From Pseudomonas moorei (lineage in GTDB: Bacteria > Pseudomonadota > Gammaproteobacteria > Pseudomonadales > Pseudomonadaceae), in the NCBI RefSeq assembly GCF_008801475.1, contig NZ_VZPP01000006.1, forward strand, positions 124,001-188,000: a stretch of DNA of 64,000 bases, in the 5' to 3' direction. Positions within the stretch are counted from its first letter, which is position 1. Each line of letters starts with the position of its first letter. Position numbers and translations under genes: made by a program. The notes under the pieces are model-generated. The model saw only the letters and a list, made by a program, of their open reading frames with translations, ran no database searches and was not told the origin of the DNA. Shown here in pieces: positions 42,752 to 51,809 of the stretch.

Positions 42752-44089
42752 TTATTGCGCCAGCAGGGTCCGGTTGACCCGGCTCCGTGCATGACCGTTG
42801 GCCAGGATCGCCAACGCGGCGATGAAGGCAGGCACGCTCAACAGGGCGAACAGCAATGGCAGGCCCAAGCCGAGGCTGAGCACCGCACCACCGATGAGAG
42901 AACCAAAGATAGCGCCGAAACGTCCGATACCGAGCATCCAGCTCACGCCCGTGGCACGGAAATCAGTCGGGTAATAGCCAGGCGCAAAAGCATTTAGGCC
43001 AGTTTGCGCACCGCTCATGCAGAACCCTGCGGCAATGACACCAACCGCCAGCAGACTCGACTCGAGGCTGAACGCCCCCAGCAGCAAGATAAAGACGCCG
43101 CCCAGCGCATAGGAAGTCGCAATGACGCCATTGGGATTACGTCGGTCCATGATCCAACCCACCACGATCGCCCCTACCGTACCGCCGATCTGGAACAGGC
43201 CTGTGATGGTGGCTGCACGCTCGATGGACAGGCCGCCATCACGCAACAGCGTCGGCATCCAGCCCATGGTCAGGTAGATCACCAGCAGGCCCATGAAATA
43301 GGTCAACCAGAGTGCAAGCGTGCCGTTGCGATAACGCTCGCTGAATAGCATGCGCACCGGCGCCTTATGCTGGGCCTGGGGTTCGGCGAGGGTGAAATTT
43401 GTGGTGGCCGAGAATTTGCCACCCAGCTTGTTCAGCACTTTGGCGATCTGGGCGGCAGGTGCATTGCGGGCCGCCAGGAAACGTGCGGATTCTGGCAGCA
43501 ACAACCAGAGCAAAGGCAGCAATACCAGTGGCAGGATGCCGCCGACCAGCAACACCGATTGCCAACCGTGCAGAGGAATCAACCAGGCGGCCAACAATCC
43601 GCCCAGCCCCGAGCCCATGTTGAAACCGGTGAACATGATGGTAATGAACAGCGAACGATTGCGTTCTGGCAGGTATTCGGCAAGCAACGTCGTGGTGTTG
43701 GGCATCGCGGCGCCCAGGGCCACACCGGTCAACAGCCGCAAGGTAGCCAGTTCGTAAGGGTTGCGGGCAAACGCACACGCCAGGCTCAGCACGCTGAATC
43801 CGGACACGGCCAACAGCAGCACTTTCTTGCGCCCCAGGCGGTCAGCGTAAGGACCAGCCGTCAGGGCGCCGATGGCGAGCCCGACCATACCCGCACTCAT
43901 CACGGGGCCGAAAGCGGCTTTGGAGAGCCCCCACGCCTGAATCAGTGAAGGTGCGATAAAGCCCATGACCGCCACATCAAGGCCGTCGAATAGAACAATG
44001 AAGAAACACAGGCCCATGATGAGCCACTGATACCTGGTAACCGGACGGCTATCGATCCACGCTTTGATGTCGACCGTTTCATGACTCAT
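42752..44089 (-). CDS. galT: MFS gallate transporter (AAHS family)
   Basis: The 445-aa protein has 12 hydrophobic spans and the PcaK-type signatures FFIVLFDGLDVAVMGFIAPS and the loop GPYADRLGRKKVLLLAVSGF; the Asp in the first helix is typical of aromatic acid/H+ symporters. It is the probable inner-membrane gallate uptake permease, with AAGGTGA upstream of ATG 44089. galA follows after 25 bp, so galT-galA form one unit. Transcription likely starts in the 368-base gap upstream. Confidence 0.92.
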   Translation of the reverse strand: MSHETVDIKAWIDSRPVTRYQWLIMGLCFFIVLFDGLDVAVMGFIAPSLIQAWGLSKAAFGPVMSAGMVGLAIGALTAGPYADRLGRKKVLLLAVSGFSVLSLACAFARNPYELATLRLLTGVALGAAMPNTTTLLAEYLPERNRSLFITIMFTGFNMGSGLGGLLAAWLIPLHGWQSVLLVGGILPLVLLPLLWLLLPESARFLAARNAPAAQIAKVLNKLGGKFSATTNFTLAEPQAQHKAPVRMLFSERYRNGTLALWLTYFMGLLVIYLTMGWMPTLLRDGGLSIERAATITGLFQIGGTVGAIVVGWIMDRRNPNGVIATSYALGGVFILLLGAFSLESSLLAVGVIAAGFCMSGAQTGLNAFAPGYYPTDFRATGVSWMLGIGRFGAIFGSLIGGAVLSLGLGLPLLFALLSVPAFIAALAILANGHARSRVNRTLLAQ

Positions 44090-44457
44090 GTTTTCACCTT
44101 TTTGTTTTTATAGAAGTTCCGACAGACCTGGTAATGGCTGCGAGCCTGAAGGCTGAACGTTGGGCGTGACTGTAAAGCCGCAAGTGCCTGCCCCGCCTCT
44201 GGGAAATCCTTAAGCGGGTATCGGTTTTTCTTATGAGGTGATAAAGACAGGAAGGGTCAAGACCCAGCCGGGATGCTGGTCTTGATAGAGGTTTTATGTG
44301 ATCGAGTGGGTGGCAGAGGTCATGAAGAACATGAGGGAGATTGGAGCACACCATGTGTCTATTCGCCCCGAATTATGCAGTCGAATTATCAGCGAAGGGC
44401 AGATACGAAAAAGCCCGGCGCTGGGGCCGGGCCTTGGATGAGCGGAGATTTTGGCTG
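44090..44457. promoter_or_regulatory. 368-base gap upstream of galT with an inverted repeat
   Basis: TCAAGACCCAGC (44257-44268) and GCTGGTCTTGA (44275-44285) form an inverted repeat with one bulged base about 170 bp upstream of galT. It could be an operator or leader structure for galT. No gene is seen in the gap, and its left edge holds a terminator for the next gene. Confidence 0.4.
44407..44435 (-). terminator. Terminator of the small unknown gene at 44458
   Basis: On the minus strand GGCCCGGCCCCAGCGCCGGG is followed by CTTTTTCG: a GC-rich stem of at least 6 bp and a T-run, 23 bp after the stop codon at 44458. Confidence 0.8.
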
Positions 44458-44850
44458 TCACAGCGGATGAGATTTGTGCCGCTTGAAATATTCTTGCTTG
44501 CCCACGGTAGACTCGATGTCCCGATAGGTGCATCCATCAGTCACACACAGCATTGACCTGCCATCTCTGAGTGCCACAGAAAATGTTACCTCGTCCTCTT
44601 CGCCCGCCAACATAAAGCCTGCAACCGCACCCATCGGACCGAGTACCATCGCACCGGCCAAGCCCAGGCTGACGGAGCTTGATACATCTGAATTTGAGCT
44701 TTCGCTGACTAATGTAACGTCACGGATCTCCTGGGTAGATATCTTTAGTCCAGGCCAAGGGTACACAACTGTCTCTATTGTGATGAACCCGGGCTCATAC
44801 ACTGCATGCCCATCAAGAAAATCTCCTGCCAGGATTTTTATTTTTGCCAT
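44458..44850 (-). CDS. Unrecognised small protein with glycine-rich hydrophobic segment
   Basis: The protein is 130 aa, starting at ATG 44850 with GGGAGG upstream. Residues 1-65 look beta-rich (FLDGHAVYEPGFITIETVVY). A GLAGAMVLGPMGAVAGFMLAG stretch near residues 67-87, given here by its first residues, resembles a glycine-zipper membrane hairpin. The C-terminus is charged. No named family was recognised. It probably associates with membranes. It lies in the scar-like region between the gal cluster and the integrase remnants. Confidence 0.65.
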   Translation of the reverse strand: MAKIKILAGDFLDGHAVYEPGFITIETVVYPWPGLKISTQEIRDVTLVSESSNSDVSSSVSLGLAGAMVLGPMGAVAGFMLAGEEDEVTFSVALRDGRSMLCVTDGCTYRDIESTVGKQEYFKRHKSHPL

Positions 44851-45021
44851 ACCAAACCCTCCCTGCATTTTCCTGCAAGAAAATTCAACGCTCAGAGGTT
44901 TGTGTCGTCAACGAGGTATGGACGAGGGGCGTCAATTTCCGACTGTTGGAAGGCCAAGAATGACCAGACTGTCTGCGCGCGAGTTGTTTATCCTCGCTCC
45001 ACACAATCCTTCCTGCGCTCT

Positions 45022-45225
45022 TCAATGAAGAGTCTTGCGACTTTCACCAATCCTGATTCGGTCCAGCGCCCGGTTTAACGAATCCAAGGCATTGAGGAGG
45101 GCTTTCGCCTCGGCCTCTCGACCATCTCCCCACAGACGTTCAGCCATTTTATTCAGGGCCTGGATAGAACGCTCGATATCAGCAGCCGTCACTGAGGCGG
45201 TGTCTTGAGGATGTTTCTTTGGCAT
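45022..45225 (-). CDS. Small helical protein of unknown function
   Basis: The protein is 67 aa from ATG 45225, with a fair GGGAACT ribosome site. It is fully helical and charged (TAADIERSIQALNKMAERLW, EAEAKALLNALDSLNRALDR), suggesting a short coiled coil or three-helix bundle. There is no signal peptide. No family was recognised and it could be non-coding. Confidence 0.45.
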   Translation of the reverse strand: MPKKHPQDTASVTAADIERSIQALNKMAERLWGDGREAEAKALLNALDSLNRALDRIRIGESRKTLH

Positions 45226-45391
45226 TTGTTAGAGTTCCCACAAAACGTTGTGTTGGTGAGCACATGCCAAACAGAACATAAGGAGTGCAGGGGTCGCCGT
45301 AACCATTTGGTAACGAAGCGAAATTTATCACTATTGAAACGCCACTACGAGAAGCAACCAATGGCTAACGCACTCTCGCCGGTGCATCAAG

Positions 45392-45610
45392 GTGGCGACC
45401 AATTCTACCCGGGATGGATTCAAGTTGATCAGCAATCCAGCGAACTGCCAAGCGGAGTGGGAGCGCTGTCACTTCACCTATAAAAAACTCGAAAAGGATG
45501 GGCAGAAAATCGCTGGCCATGCGAATGAAGACATGACCCAAAACTACCAACAGGGACATAAGGAAATCATCTGGTCCGCAGAGGATTCGCGATGCCAAAC
45601 TCTGATTGGC
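45392..45610 (+). pseudogene. Remnant of a tyrosine-recombinase (phage integrase) C-terminus
   Basis: In the open frame from 45392 the segment EWERCHFTYKKLEKDGQKI followed by AGHANEDMTQNYQQGHKEII resembles the end of phage-type integrases, where GH-x-x-x-x-MT-x-x-Y carries the last catalytic His and the Tyr nucleophile. The earlier catalytic Arg boxes are missing upstream, and the frame continues into unrelated sequence to 45850, so this is a fossil 3' end rather than a working enzyme. A second, more decayed copy lies at 46612-46722. Confidence 0.5.
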
Positions 45611-45871
45611 TCCCCTCTCGACTGTTCATCTGTGACGACACTCGCTCATCTAAATAAGCTGTTGGGTACCCCGGCCAAAAGCCACCATGCTCCATCCGGT
45701 CACGGAGGAAAGCGCGTGACTGGGTACAGCCACGAGCATCCCCATGAACGCTTTAAAAATGAACTGCCGGGACTGAATCGTGTCTACGAGACCAGGGATG
45801 ACGCAGTATCTACATGGCTGGCGCTGGGCAGGACAACCGGCCAGCCTTAAAGCCCTCTCCTGGAATCAAAT

Positions 45872-46201
45872 ATGTCTAAAAAGCTTGCTGCTATTTTGTT
45901 GTCCGCATTGGTTGGCGCGGCTGCCAGCAATGTAATGGCTGCTCAAGGCCAATGGCAAAAAGATCACCCCCGTAGAGCCGAAGTCAATGGTCGACTGGCC
46001 AACCAGAACAAGCGAATCAGCAACGAAGTCAAAGAGGGTGAAATAACCAAGGGGCAGGCAGCCAATCTGCATAAGGAAGACCATCAGATTCGTCAGGAAG
46101 AACGGAGCATGGCTAGCCAAAATGGCGGACATATCACCAAGCAGGAGCAAAGGACCCTTAACCAACAAGAGAATGCTGTAAGCCACCAGATTGGCGGCTA
46201 A
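45872..46201 (+). CDS. Small exported hydrophilic protein
   Basis: The protein is 109 aa from ATG 45872. A signal peptide (MSKKLAAILLSALVGAAASNVMA) precedes a very hydrophilic, Gln/Asn/Lys-rich mature part with HPRRAEVNGRLANQNKRI and QNGGHITKQEQRTLNQQENA. I have seen similar short exported proteins in Pseudomonas and Burkholderia without an assigned role. It would be periplasmic. It lies between the two integrase remnants and has its own terminator. Confidence 0.75.
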   Translation: MSKKLAAILLSALVGAAASNVMAAQGQWQKDHPRRAEVNGRLANQNKRISNEVKEGEITKGQAANLHKEDHQIRQEERSMASQNGGHITKQEQRTLNQQENAVSHQIGG

Positions 46202-46226
46202 GCCTTACCTGTGATTTTCGGTTCGT

Positions 46227-46249
46227 GCTCACCTTGGTGAGCTTTTGTT
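46227..46249 (+). terminator. Rho-independent terminator
   Basis: GCTCACC-TT-GGTGAGC followed by TTTTGTT, 25 bp after the stop codon at 46201. Confidence 0.85.
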
Positions 46250-46611
46250 GTAAGTGTTTTGCCCATTAGCCCGCGAGGTCCCTCAAGGGCTAATGGTAAT
46301 GATGGACCGATGACCTGACGACTGTAAGCCTCGCTAACCACCTGACCCGCCCTCACCTGCCTCGCTGAAGGCTCTGCAGTCGGACAAGCGCCTTTCAGCA
46401 GGTAGCCTGTTTAATGAGTTGCCTCAAGCATTTGAAGCCTTCCTTGATTGCCGCAAGTGATTGATATCACCTTGCAATCTCATTTCGGTCTCCCATCAGG
46501 CTGAATTCGACATAGATGCGTAGACCAGTAGCTCACCTCACGCCAGCCAGTGAGCGTCCCGACGGCCCCCGCGAAAAGGCGATCGGCAACAGCAAGGCCG
46601 TATGCCCTGTG

Positions 46612-46722
46612 TGAAGTGGGAGCGGCGTGGATGCATCTGCACAAGAAGGCCGGAATGGGCAGGCAGGCCATGCGATCAAGGGCATGACACAAACCTACCG
46701 AACGACCTGCAAGACGGCTAGC
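46612..46722 (+). pseudogene. Second, frameshifted integrase-end remnant
   Basis: One frame gives KWERRG and another, after a shift, GRNGQAGHAIKGMTQTYRTT. Together these follow the pattern of the remnant at 45392 (EWER ... DGQKIAGHANEDMTQNY). The stretch lies in the 524-base gap between the small exported gene and the OprD gene. The rest of that gap shows nothing recognisable. Confidence 0.45.
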
Positions 46723-46725
46723 GAA

Positions 46726-48072
46726 TCAGAATTTGCGTCCCAGCGGGTATTCGACCGCCAGACGGATCTGATCGGCATCCAGTTCGGCTTGAGCCGCGTT
46801 CCCACGATGTACGGCATGGCGCAAGCTAAACGCGAGGTTTTTGGCTACGCCCGACTGCACCACATATTTGGCCTGTATATCGCGTTCCCAGTGTTTGCCG
46901 CCTTGTCCGTACCCAAGCCATGTGTAACCGCCATTGGGGTCCATGTGACTGCCGTTGATGCCGCTTCCACGCACATACAGTGCACCGAAGGTCAGGCCGG
47001 GAACACCATAGCCAGTCATATTCAGGTCGTAACGGGCTTGCCAGGAGGCTTCCTCGGGCGCGTTGAAGTCGGACAATGCCACCGCATTGCTCAGGTAGAT
47101 CGCGCCACGGGTGACGTAGTCATAGGGCGTGTCTCCGTCAATTTTCTGATAGCCCAGGCCGAGGCTGTGGGAGTCGGCCTTATAAGTGGTCAGAAAACTC
47201 CAGGAAGTATTGTCGATTCGACCGGACAAGGCTTTACCGGTGTCCTGCGTGCGGTACAGATTGAGGTCGAATGTCAGGTCCTGGCCGTCGTCGGCCAAAG
47301 GCTGAGTGTAGACCGCGCCCAAGTAATGCTGACGCCAGGTGTCGGCGTAGACAGCACTGAACAGACTGGCATTTAGCCCCTTGATCGCCGAGTTACGCAC
47401 GCCGACCAAGTCGAAACTGTCGCCCTGTTTGCCGTTGGAGTAATTGACCACAAACCCCTGGTCATGGCTGGTGGCATTGCGGTCAGTGCTTTCGTTGAAA
47501 TGTCCACCGTACAGGGAAGTAGCGGGAAATTCCCGGCTGGTCAGCAACCAGCCTGTGGCGGTTTCGGGCAGCAGGCGGCTGTCGGATGAGCCGAACACCG
47601 GGGTTTTCACCCGTTGCTCGCCGTAGCGTAATTCGGTTGAGGAGAACCGCACTTTGGCCAGGGCGCCACCGCGACTGTACTGCCCCTTGGGATAACCATC
47701 ATTGTCAATGCCGAGCAGCCGCGCCTTGCCGGCCCGCCCGCCGCCACTGTCCAGTTCCCAACCGGAATAGGCGTGGGCGTCGAAGCCAAGGCCTACGGTA
47801 CCGCGGGTGTAGCCCGAGGTGAGTTCGGCCATCAGGCCGTATGCCCATTCCTCGGCGAGATCGCTACGCTGGGCGCGGGGTTTGTAGGCATTGCGTGCAC
47901 CGTTGCTCAGCGAGCCGTGTTCGTAGTCGCGTCGGTCGTAGACGGTACGGTTGAGCAAACTCCATTGGCTGTCCTCGACAATGCCTTTAGCGTTGTCTTG
48001 CTCTGAAGCCAGGGCGAGCAGGGATTGCCCGCCCAATGCCAATAGCAGGGTGTGCGTCGAAAAGATCTTCAC
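46726..48072 (-). CDS. OprD-family outer-membrane porin
   Basis: The protein is 448 aa. GTG 48072 was chosen because TTGGAG lies about 7 nt upstream and the signal peptide (MKIFSTHTLLLALGGQSLLA) begins there. A frame to 48294 reads into the neighbouring gene. Barrel features include NRTVYDRRDYEHG, EEWAYGLMAELTSGYTRGTV, PETATGWLLTSREFPATSLY and a C-terminal Phe. It would be a substrate-specific outer-membrane channel. It follows the DUF1624 and DUF4198 genes in the same direction, so the three may form one uptake unit of unknown substrate. Confidence 0.9.
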   Translation of the reverse strand: MKIFSTHTLLLALGGQSLLALASEQDNAKGIVEDSQWSLLNRTVYDRRDYEHGSLSNGARNAYKPRAQRSDLAEEWAYGLMAELTSGYTRGTVGLGFDAHAYSGWELDSGGGRAGKARLLGIDNDGYPKGQYSRGGALAKVRFSSTELRYGEQRVKTPVFGSSDSRLLPETATGWLLTSREFPATSLYGGHFNESTDRNATSHDQGFVVNYSNGKQGDSFDLVGVRNSAIKGLNASLFSAVYADTWRQHYLGAVYTQPLADDGQDLTFDLNLYRTQDTGKALSGRIDNTSWSFLTTYKADSHSLGLGYQKIDGDTPYDYVTRGAIYLSNAVALSDFNAPEEASWQARYDLNMTGYGVPGLTFGALYVRGSGINGSHMDPNGGYTWLGYGQGGKHWERDIQAKYVVQSGVAKNLAFSLRHAVHRGNAAQAELDADQIRLAVEYPLGRKF

Positions 48073-48137
48073 AGCGCAACTCCAAAAAATGCGGGATAGC
48101 CGAGGTGTCCCGCAAACCGGGGACACCGTTGGGCATG

Positions 48138-49343
48138 TCAGAGGTATTTGAGGATTGCGATATCGCGACGGCGCTGTTTCAGGCTGGCGAACCAGCGCGT
48201 CGGGAAGAACAGCAACACTCCCAGAATCACGCTCCACAGCCAGACCGTGGGGAGGTTTTCGAATCCGTAATACGCGCCCTGATTGGTGCCCCACATTGCG
48301 ACGGCCACCAGGTACATGGCCTTGAGCACGTACAGATGCAGCAAATAGAAGAACATTGGTGCACCGCCATAGACCGCCAACGTCGCAGTGGACCAGCGGT
48401 CCTGCAGCTTCTCGAACAACGCCAACAGGAGCAGCCCCAACCCGAGGGTCGGCATCAGGAACATCAGTGACGGCGGGTACTTCTTCGCGCTCATGAAGCT
48501 CATGAAGGTCCGTAACGAATCACCGGTCTGTACCCAGGGCTTCTCGCCGTAGAAATTCAGGTAGCGAATGAACACGAAGGCCACCAGCAGGCCTGCGCCG
48601 AGTTTAACAAGGCGGGAAATTCGCTCGGCCGGTGCCATGTCCTTGCCAAACCACGGACCGATGGCCCAACCCAGCAGAATCACCCCGATCCACGGCAATA
48701 CCGGGTACGTAGTGCGAGCCCGGGTGAACTCGGTGATGTCGATGAATACCTTTTGATGGAGGATCGACCACGGCACATAGAAGGGCGACTCCGGCCCGAC
48801 GATGATGTTATCGAACAGGTTATGCCCAGCCACGATGGCCATACCGATCACAATCAGCCATCCACGCTTGAAGTGCAGCATCCCGGCGAGCACGATCATG
48901 CAGATGCCAATACACCAGATCACCTGCAACCATAGGGTCTTGGGCGGAAACTCGGCGTTCCAGGCAAAGCAAACGAAGGTGATCTCCAGAAATACCAGGA
49001 AGAACCCGCGTTTGAGCAGGAACAACGAGGTTTCATTGGCCGTGTGCTTCTGGCTGTACAACCAGGCCGACAACCCAGTGAGGAAGATGAATACCGGCGC
49101 GCAGATCTCACTGAGCATCCGGGTGAAGTACAGGTCCGGCGTCACGCTTAACGCGTCAATCGGATCGGTGACCTGACGGTGCAGCAGGAAGGTTTCGCGC
49201 ACATGGTCAATCAGCATCAACAGCATGACGAAACCGCGAAGGGCATCGATCGCCAGCATTCGCGTACTGGCTTTTACCTGAGTGGAGGCCAGCGCAGCGG
49301 AAACACTTCCCACCTGCCCGGCCAATCCTGAAGATCGGGACAT
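48138..49343 (-). CDS. DUF1624/acyltransferase-like integral membrane protein
   Basis: The 401-aa protein starts at ATG 49343 with CAGGAG upstream. It has about ten hydrophobic helices and begins with RMLAIDALRGFVMLLMLIDH then VRETF, the signature of the DUF1624 group related to heparan-alpha-glucosaminide acetyltransferases and OpgC-like acyltransferases. It may transfer acyl groups across the inner membrane. The acceptor is unknown. It lies between the DUF4198 protein and the porin with short gaps (27 and 65 bp). Confidence 0.85.
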   Translation of the reverse strand: MSRSSGLAGQVGSVSAALASTQVKASTRMLAIDALRGFVMLLMLIDHVRETFLLHRQVTDPIDALSVTPDLYFTRMLSEICAPVFIFLTGLSAWLYSQKHTANETSLFLLKRGFFLVFLEITFVCFAWNAEFPPKTLWLQVIWCIGICMIVLAGMLHFKRGWLIVIGMAIVAGHNLFDNIIVGPESPFYVPWSILHQKVFIDITEFTRARTTYPVLPWIGVILLGWAIGPWFGKDMAPAERISRLVKLGAGLLVAFVFIRYLNFYGEKPWVQTGDSLRTFMSFMSAKKYPPSLMFLMPTLGLGLLLLALFEKLQDRWSTATLAVYGGAPMFFYLLHLYVLKAMYLVAVAMWGTNQGAYYGFENLPTVWLWSVILGVLLFFPTRWFASLKQRRRDIAILKYL

Positions 49344-49370
49344 TTTGGTAACTCCTGTAGGGGCAATGGA

Positions 49371-50147
49371 TCAGGCCTGTTTTTTCAACCGGGCGACTTC
49401 TGAGGCTGGCAACCGCGATGGAGCCCGTGGCAACGATGGCTTACCCTGCGTCCGGTAGAACGACAGCGTGGAGCTGAAGCTTTTCAGGTCATACGGCTCG
49501 GTCTTGCCATCGGGGCTGACCCGTTCACCGGGCGTGCGGTCTTTGTATTCGACGGCCACCACGTACGTGCCCTGCCAGGGTAAATCGAAGCTGACTTTTC
49601 CGGTCGCATCGGTGCGCTGGGTGAAGACTTCGCCGGAACCGGTTTCCAGCATAACGTCCTGATCCATCAGCGGTTTTTTCGAATAGTACACTTGGAACCA
49701 GGCCTTGTTCCCGTCAACGATGCCGGTGGGCACGATGTCCAGGGTCAACTCCGGAGTTCGCGCACGCAAATCGCCAACCCAACGGGTCGCTGGCGTCCAG
49801 TGGGTTTTCAAGGTCTTGTCGGCTTCGTGCAGGTCGAAGATCGGATAATGCGGATCTTGGGCCAGAAGTGAGTCATCGCCCTTGGCCTGATGGTTCACCG
49901 CAAAAGCCTGGCGTTGCAAAATCAGATTCAATGATTTCGAGTTGTTGCTGATCGACCACCCCTTGAGTTGCTGGAACCGGTCCATCCCGCCCGGTGTAAC
50001 TTCCAGCATGTTCTTGTCATATTCGCCGTAGTACAACACCAGCGGTTGCCCGGGCGGCTGTTCGTACCAGATCTGGTGTGCCTCGCTGCTGCTTGCCAGC
50101 ATGAAGACGCTGTAACCCAATAGTGCTTTTGCGTTGCTCATTCGCAT
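49371..50147 (-). CDS. DUF4198 periplasmic protein with N-terminal histidine after cleavage
   Basis: The protein is 258 aa. ATG 50147 has GGAGCC 8 nt upstream. The signal peptide (ALLGYSVFMLASSSEA) is predicted to be cut before HQIWYEQPPG, leaving His at position 1. DUF4198 is a beta-rich domain related to Ni/Co-uptake-linked and CopC-like periplasmic proteins, in which an N-terminal His often binds metal. A second beta domain (KVSFDLPWQGTYVVAVEYKD) follows. First gene of the group with DUF1624 and OprD. A metal-handling role is inferred. Confidence 0.82.
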   Translation of the reverse strand: MRMSNAKALLGYSVFMLASSSEAHQIWYEQPPGQPLVLYYGEYDKNMLEVTPGGMDRFQQLKGWSISNNSKSLNLILQRQAFAVNHQAKGDDSLLAQDPHYPIFDLHEADKTLKTHWTPATRWVGDLRARTPELTLDIVPTGIVDGNKAWFQVYYSKKPLMDQDVMLETGSGEVFTQRTDATGKVSFDLPWQGTYVVAVEYKDRTPGERVSPDGKTEPYDLKSFSSTLSFYRTQGKPSLPRAPSRLPASEVARLKKQA

Positions 50148-50420
50148 TTTTTTGGCTCCGATTGGTGTTATTCAGCGATTCGTTGCAGTCGCTTCATCCT
50201 CCCGAAATCAGCATCGTCACAAACCGCGCCCCTCTAGCTGTACGCATTACAGCGCAGAGACTTTGCGGTTTGTTCCGAAATCGGCGCATGCGGGGCCAAC
50301 GGTGACTGTTTTTGCGGCTTGAAACAGCCGTTTATGCGGCTTGCGCCAGGATGAGGCGCATTGAGTGGGCCTGTAGGCTCGGTGTCCAAACCCAGTGCGT
50401 TACTGCAAGTCAAAACGAAT

Positions 50421-50509
50421 GTGGGAGCGAACTCGCCCGCGATGGCGGCGCAACAGTCAACGGGGATGTTGAATGTGATGCCCTCATCGCGAACAAGCTC
50501 GCTCCCACA
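50421..50509. repeat. REP doublet in the 376-base gap
   Basis: GTGGGAGCGAACTCGCCCGCGA at 50421-50442 (written here by its first bases) faces TCGCGAACAAGCTCGCTCC at 50487-50505. The remaining gap (50148-50420) holds the probable DUF4198 promoter and no gene. Confidence 0.75.
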
Positions 50510-50523
50510 GGTTATTGAGTCTG

Positions 50524-51012
50524 TCAGTGACGCAGCAATTTGCGCAGTGGCACGCCGTCCTTGAGCACGGGTGATTTGATGACGATGTAACTGAAATACT
50601 TGGAGATGCCGATGTTCTTGTCCAGCAGGCTTTCGATGACTTCCTGATAGTGCTGGATGCTGCGGGTCATGAAGCGCACCAGGTAATCGTAGCCACCGCT
50701 GATCAAATGGCATTCAAGCACTTCATCCACCTGGCGGATATTGGACTCGAACTTGGCGAAATCTTCGCGCTTGTGGTCGCTCAAGGTGATCTCGGTGAAG
50801 ACCGTGACCGAGTCAGTGATCTTCGCCAGGTTCAGGTGCGCCTTGTAGCTGGAAATATACCCCGCCGACTCCAGTCGCTTGACCCGTTGCAGGCAGGGAC
50901 TGGCCGACAATCCCACAGCATCGGCCAGGCTGACGTTGGTCATGCGGCCGTCTTTTTGCAGTTCAACCAAAATGCTGATGTCGATCCGGTCCAGTTTCAC
51001 TAAACCTTCCAT
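50524..51012 (-). CDS. Lrp/AsnC-family transcriptional regulator
   Basis: The 162-aa protein is of standard length, with GAGGTACGCA before ATG 51012. The N-terminal HTH (LVELQKDGRMTNVSLADAVG, SASPCLQRVKRLESAGYI) and the C-terminal RAM/ligand domain (VLECHLISGGYDYLVRFMTR) are intact. Such regulators sense amino acids. It lies 45 bp after a HAD gene and downstream of gabT in the same direction, so it probably regulates this amino-acid catabolic locus. Confidence 0.92.
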   Translation of the reverse strand: MEGLVKLDRIDISILVELQKDGRMTNVSLADAVGLSASPCLQRVKRLESAGYISSYKAHLNLAKITDSVTVFTEITLSDHKREDFAKFESNIRQVDEVLECHLISGGYDYLVRFMTRSIQHYQEVIESLLDKNIGISKYFSYIVIKSPVLKDGVPLRKLLRH

Positions 51013-51057
51013 TGCGTACCTCGTGACTGCCGTTTGTAGGACAATCTTCTAGCAAAA

Positions 51058-51714
51058 TCAGCGCCGTAAAGACAGCTGATGCTGAGCCACCAGATCCGCC
51101 ATGCTGTTGATGCAGTAATCCGCCGCGCATGGGGATGGCTTTTTTTCACGGGCACGACAGATCAGGCATACATTGGCGGCCAACCGCCGACCGGCAGAAG
51201 GCCGCGTCACTTGCAGGATATCTCCGACTTCAAGCCCGTTGGCCTTTAACCAATCCTGATCCTGCAATGGATCACTGGCCAGTGAAATGAAATCGTCGGG
51301 CATGATCCCCAGCCGCTCACAGAGCAGCGATCGATCTTCAACATCCCGATCGCCCTGCACCAGCAGGCGATAGAACTTGCGCAGGTACAGCATCGCCCCC
51401 GGCGCATCCTCGAACAGCGACCAATTGGCAACCGAACGGGCAAAGCTCATGCCCTCCTCCCAGCTGGCTTTGAGCCCCCAGCATTCAGCCAACCGGCGAT
51501 GGGCGAAACACAGCAGACCACTAAAACCCAGCTCACCGAAGCGCGGATACAGTGCACGCACCACCTCGCTGTATTCGGCCAGCACCTGTTCCTTGTCCGG
51601 GTGTCCACCCCGGCTGTCGAGCAAGGGTTGCAATGCCGCCCAGACACCCGAGTCGCGATCGACCAGGACTTCATCGCAATCGATGAGCAGTGCTCGATAT
51701 TCAGTCAGCCCCAT
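51058..51714 (-). CDS. HAD-superfamily hydrolase
   Basis: The protein is about 218 aa from ATG 51714. GGAGG lies 10 nt upstream; TTG 51732 is in frame but less likely. The N-terminal motif I is ALLIDCDEVLVDRDSG, whose two Asp residues are the nucleophile and acid of HAD phosphatases, and GLEVGDILQVTRPSAGRRLA is near motif III/IV. The substrate is unknown. It sits 95 bp after gabT and 45 bp before the Lrp gene, all in one direction. Confidence 0.8.
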   Translation of the reverse strand: MGLTEYRALLIDCDEVLVDRDSGVWAALQPLLDSRGGHPDKEQVLAEYSEVVRALYPRFGELGFSGLLCFAHRRLAECWGLKASWEEGMSFARSVANWSLFEDAPGAMLYLRKFYRLLVQGDRDVEDRSLLCERLGIMPDDFISLASDPLQDQDWLKANGLEVGDILQVTRPSAGRRLAANVCLICRAREKKPSPCAADYCINSMADLVAQHQLSLRR

Positions 51715-51809
51715 CGTGTGCAAAGCCTCCAATGATGCATTCCATCAATCCATGCTCCATAAACGCTCACGGGCGATGCCTTGCAGCGGCGCCCGGAGCC
51801 GGCAGGAGC

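Noticed and set aside
45392..45850. A 152-residue intact gene
   Set aside because: Only the first ~70 codons look like coding sequence, an integrase end; the rest shows no family resemblance and there is no ribosome site at the start.
44090..46725. tRNA gene as the integration site for the integrase remnants
   Set aside because: No T-arm consensus or cloverleaf was seen in this interval by eye; a tRNA search program would be decisive.
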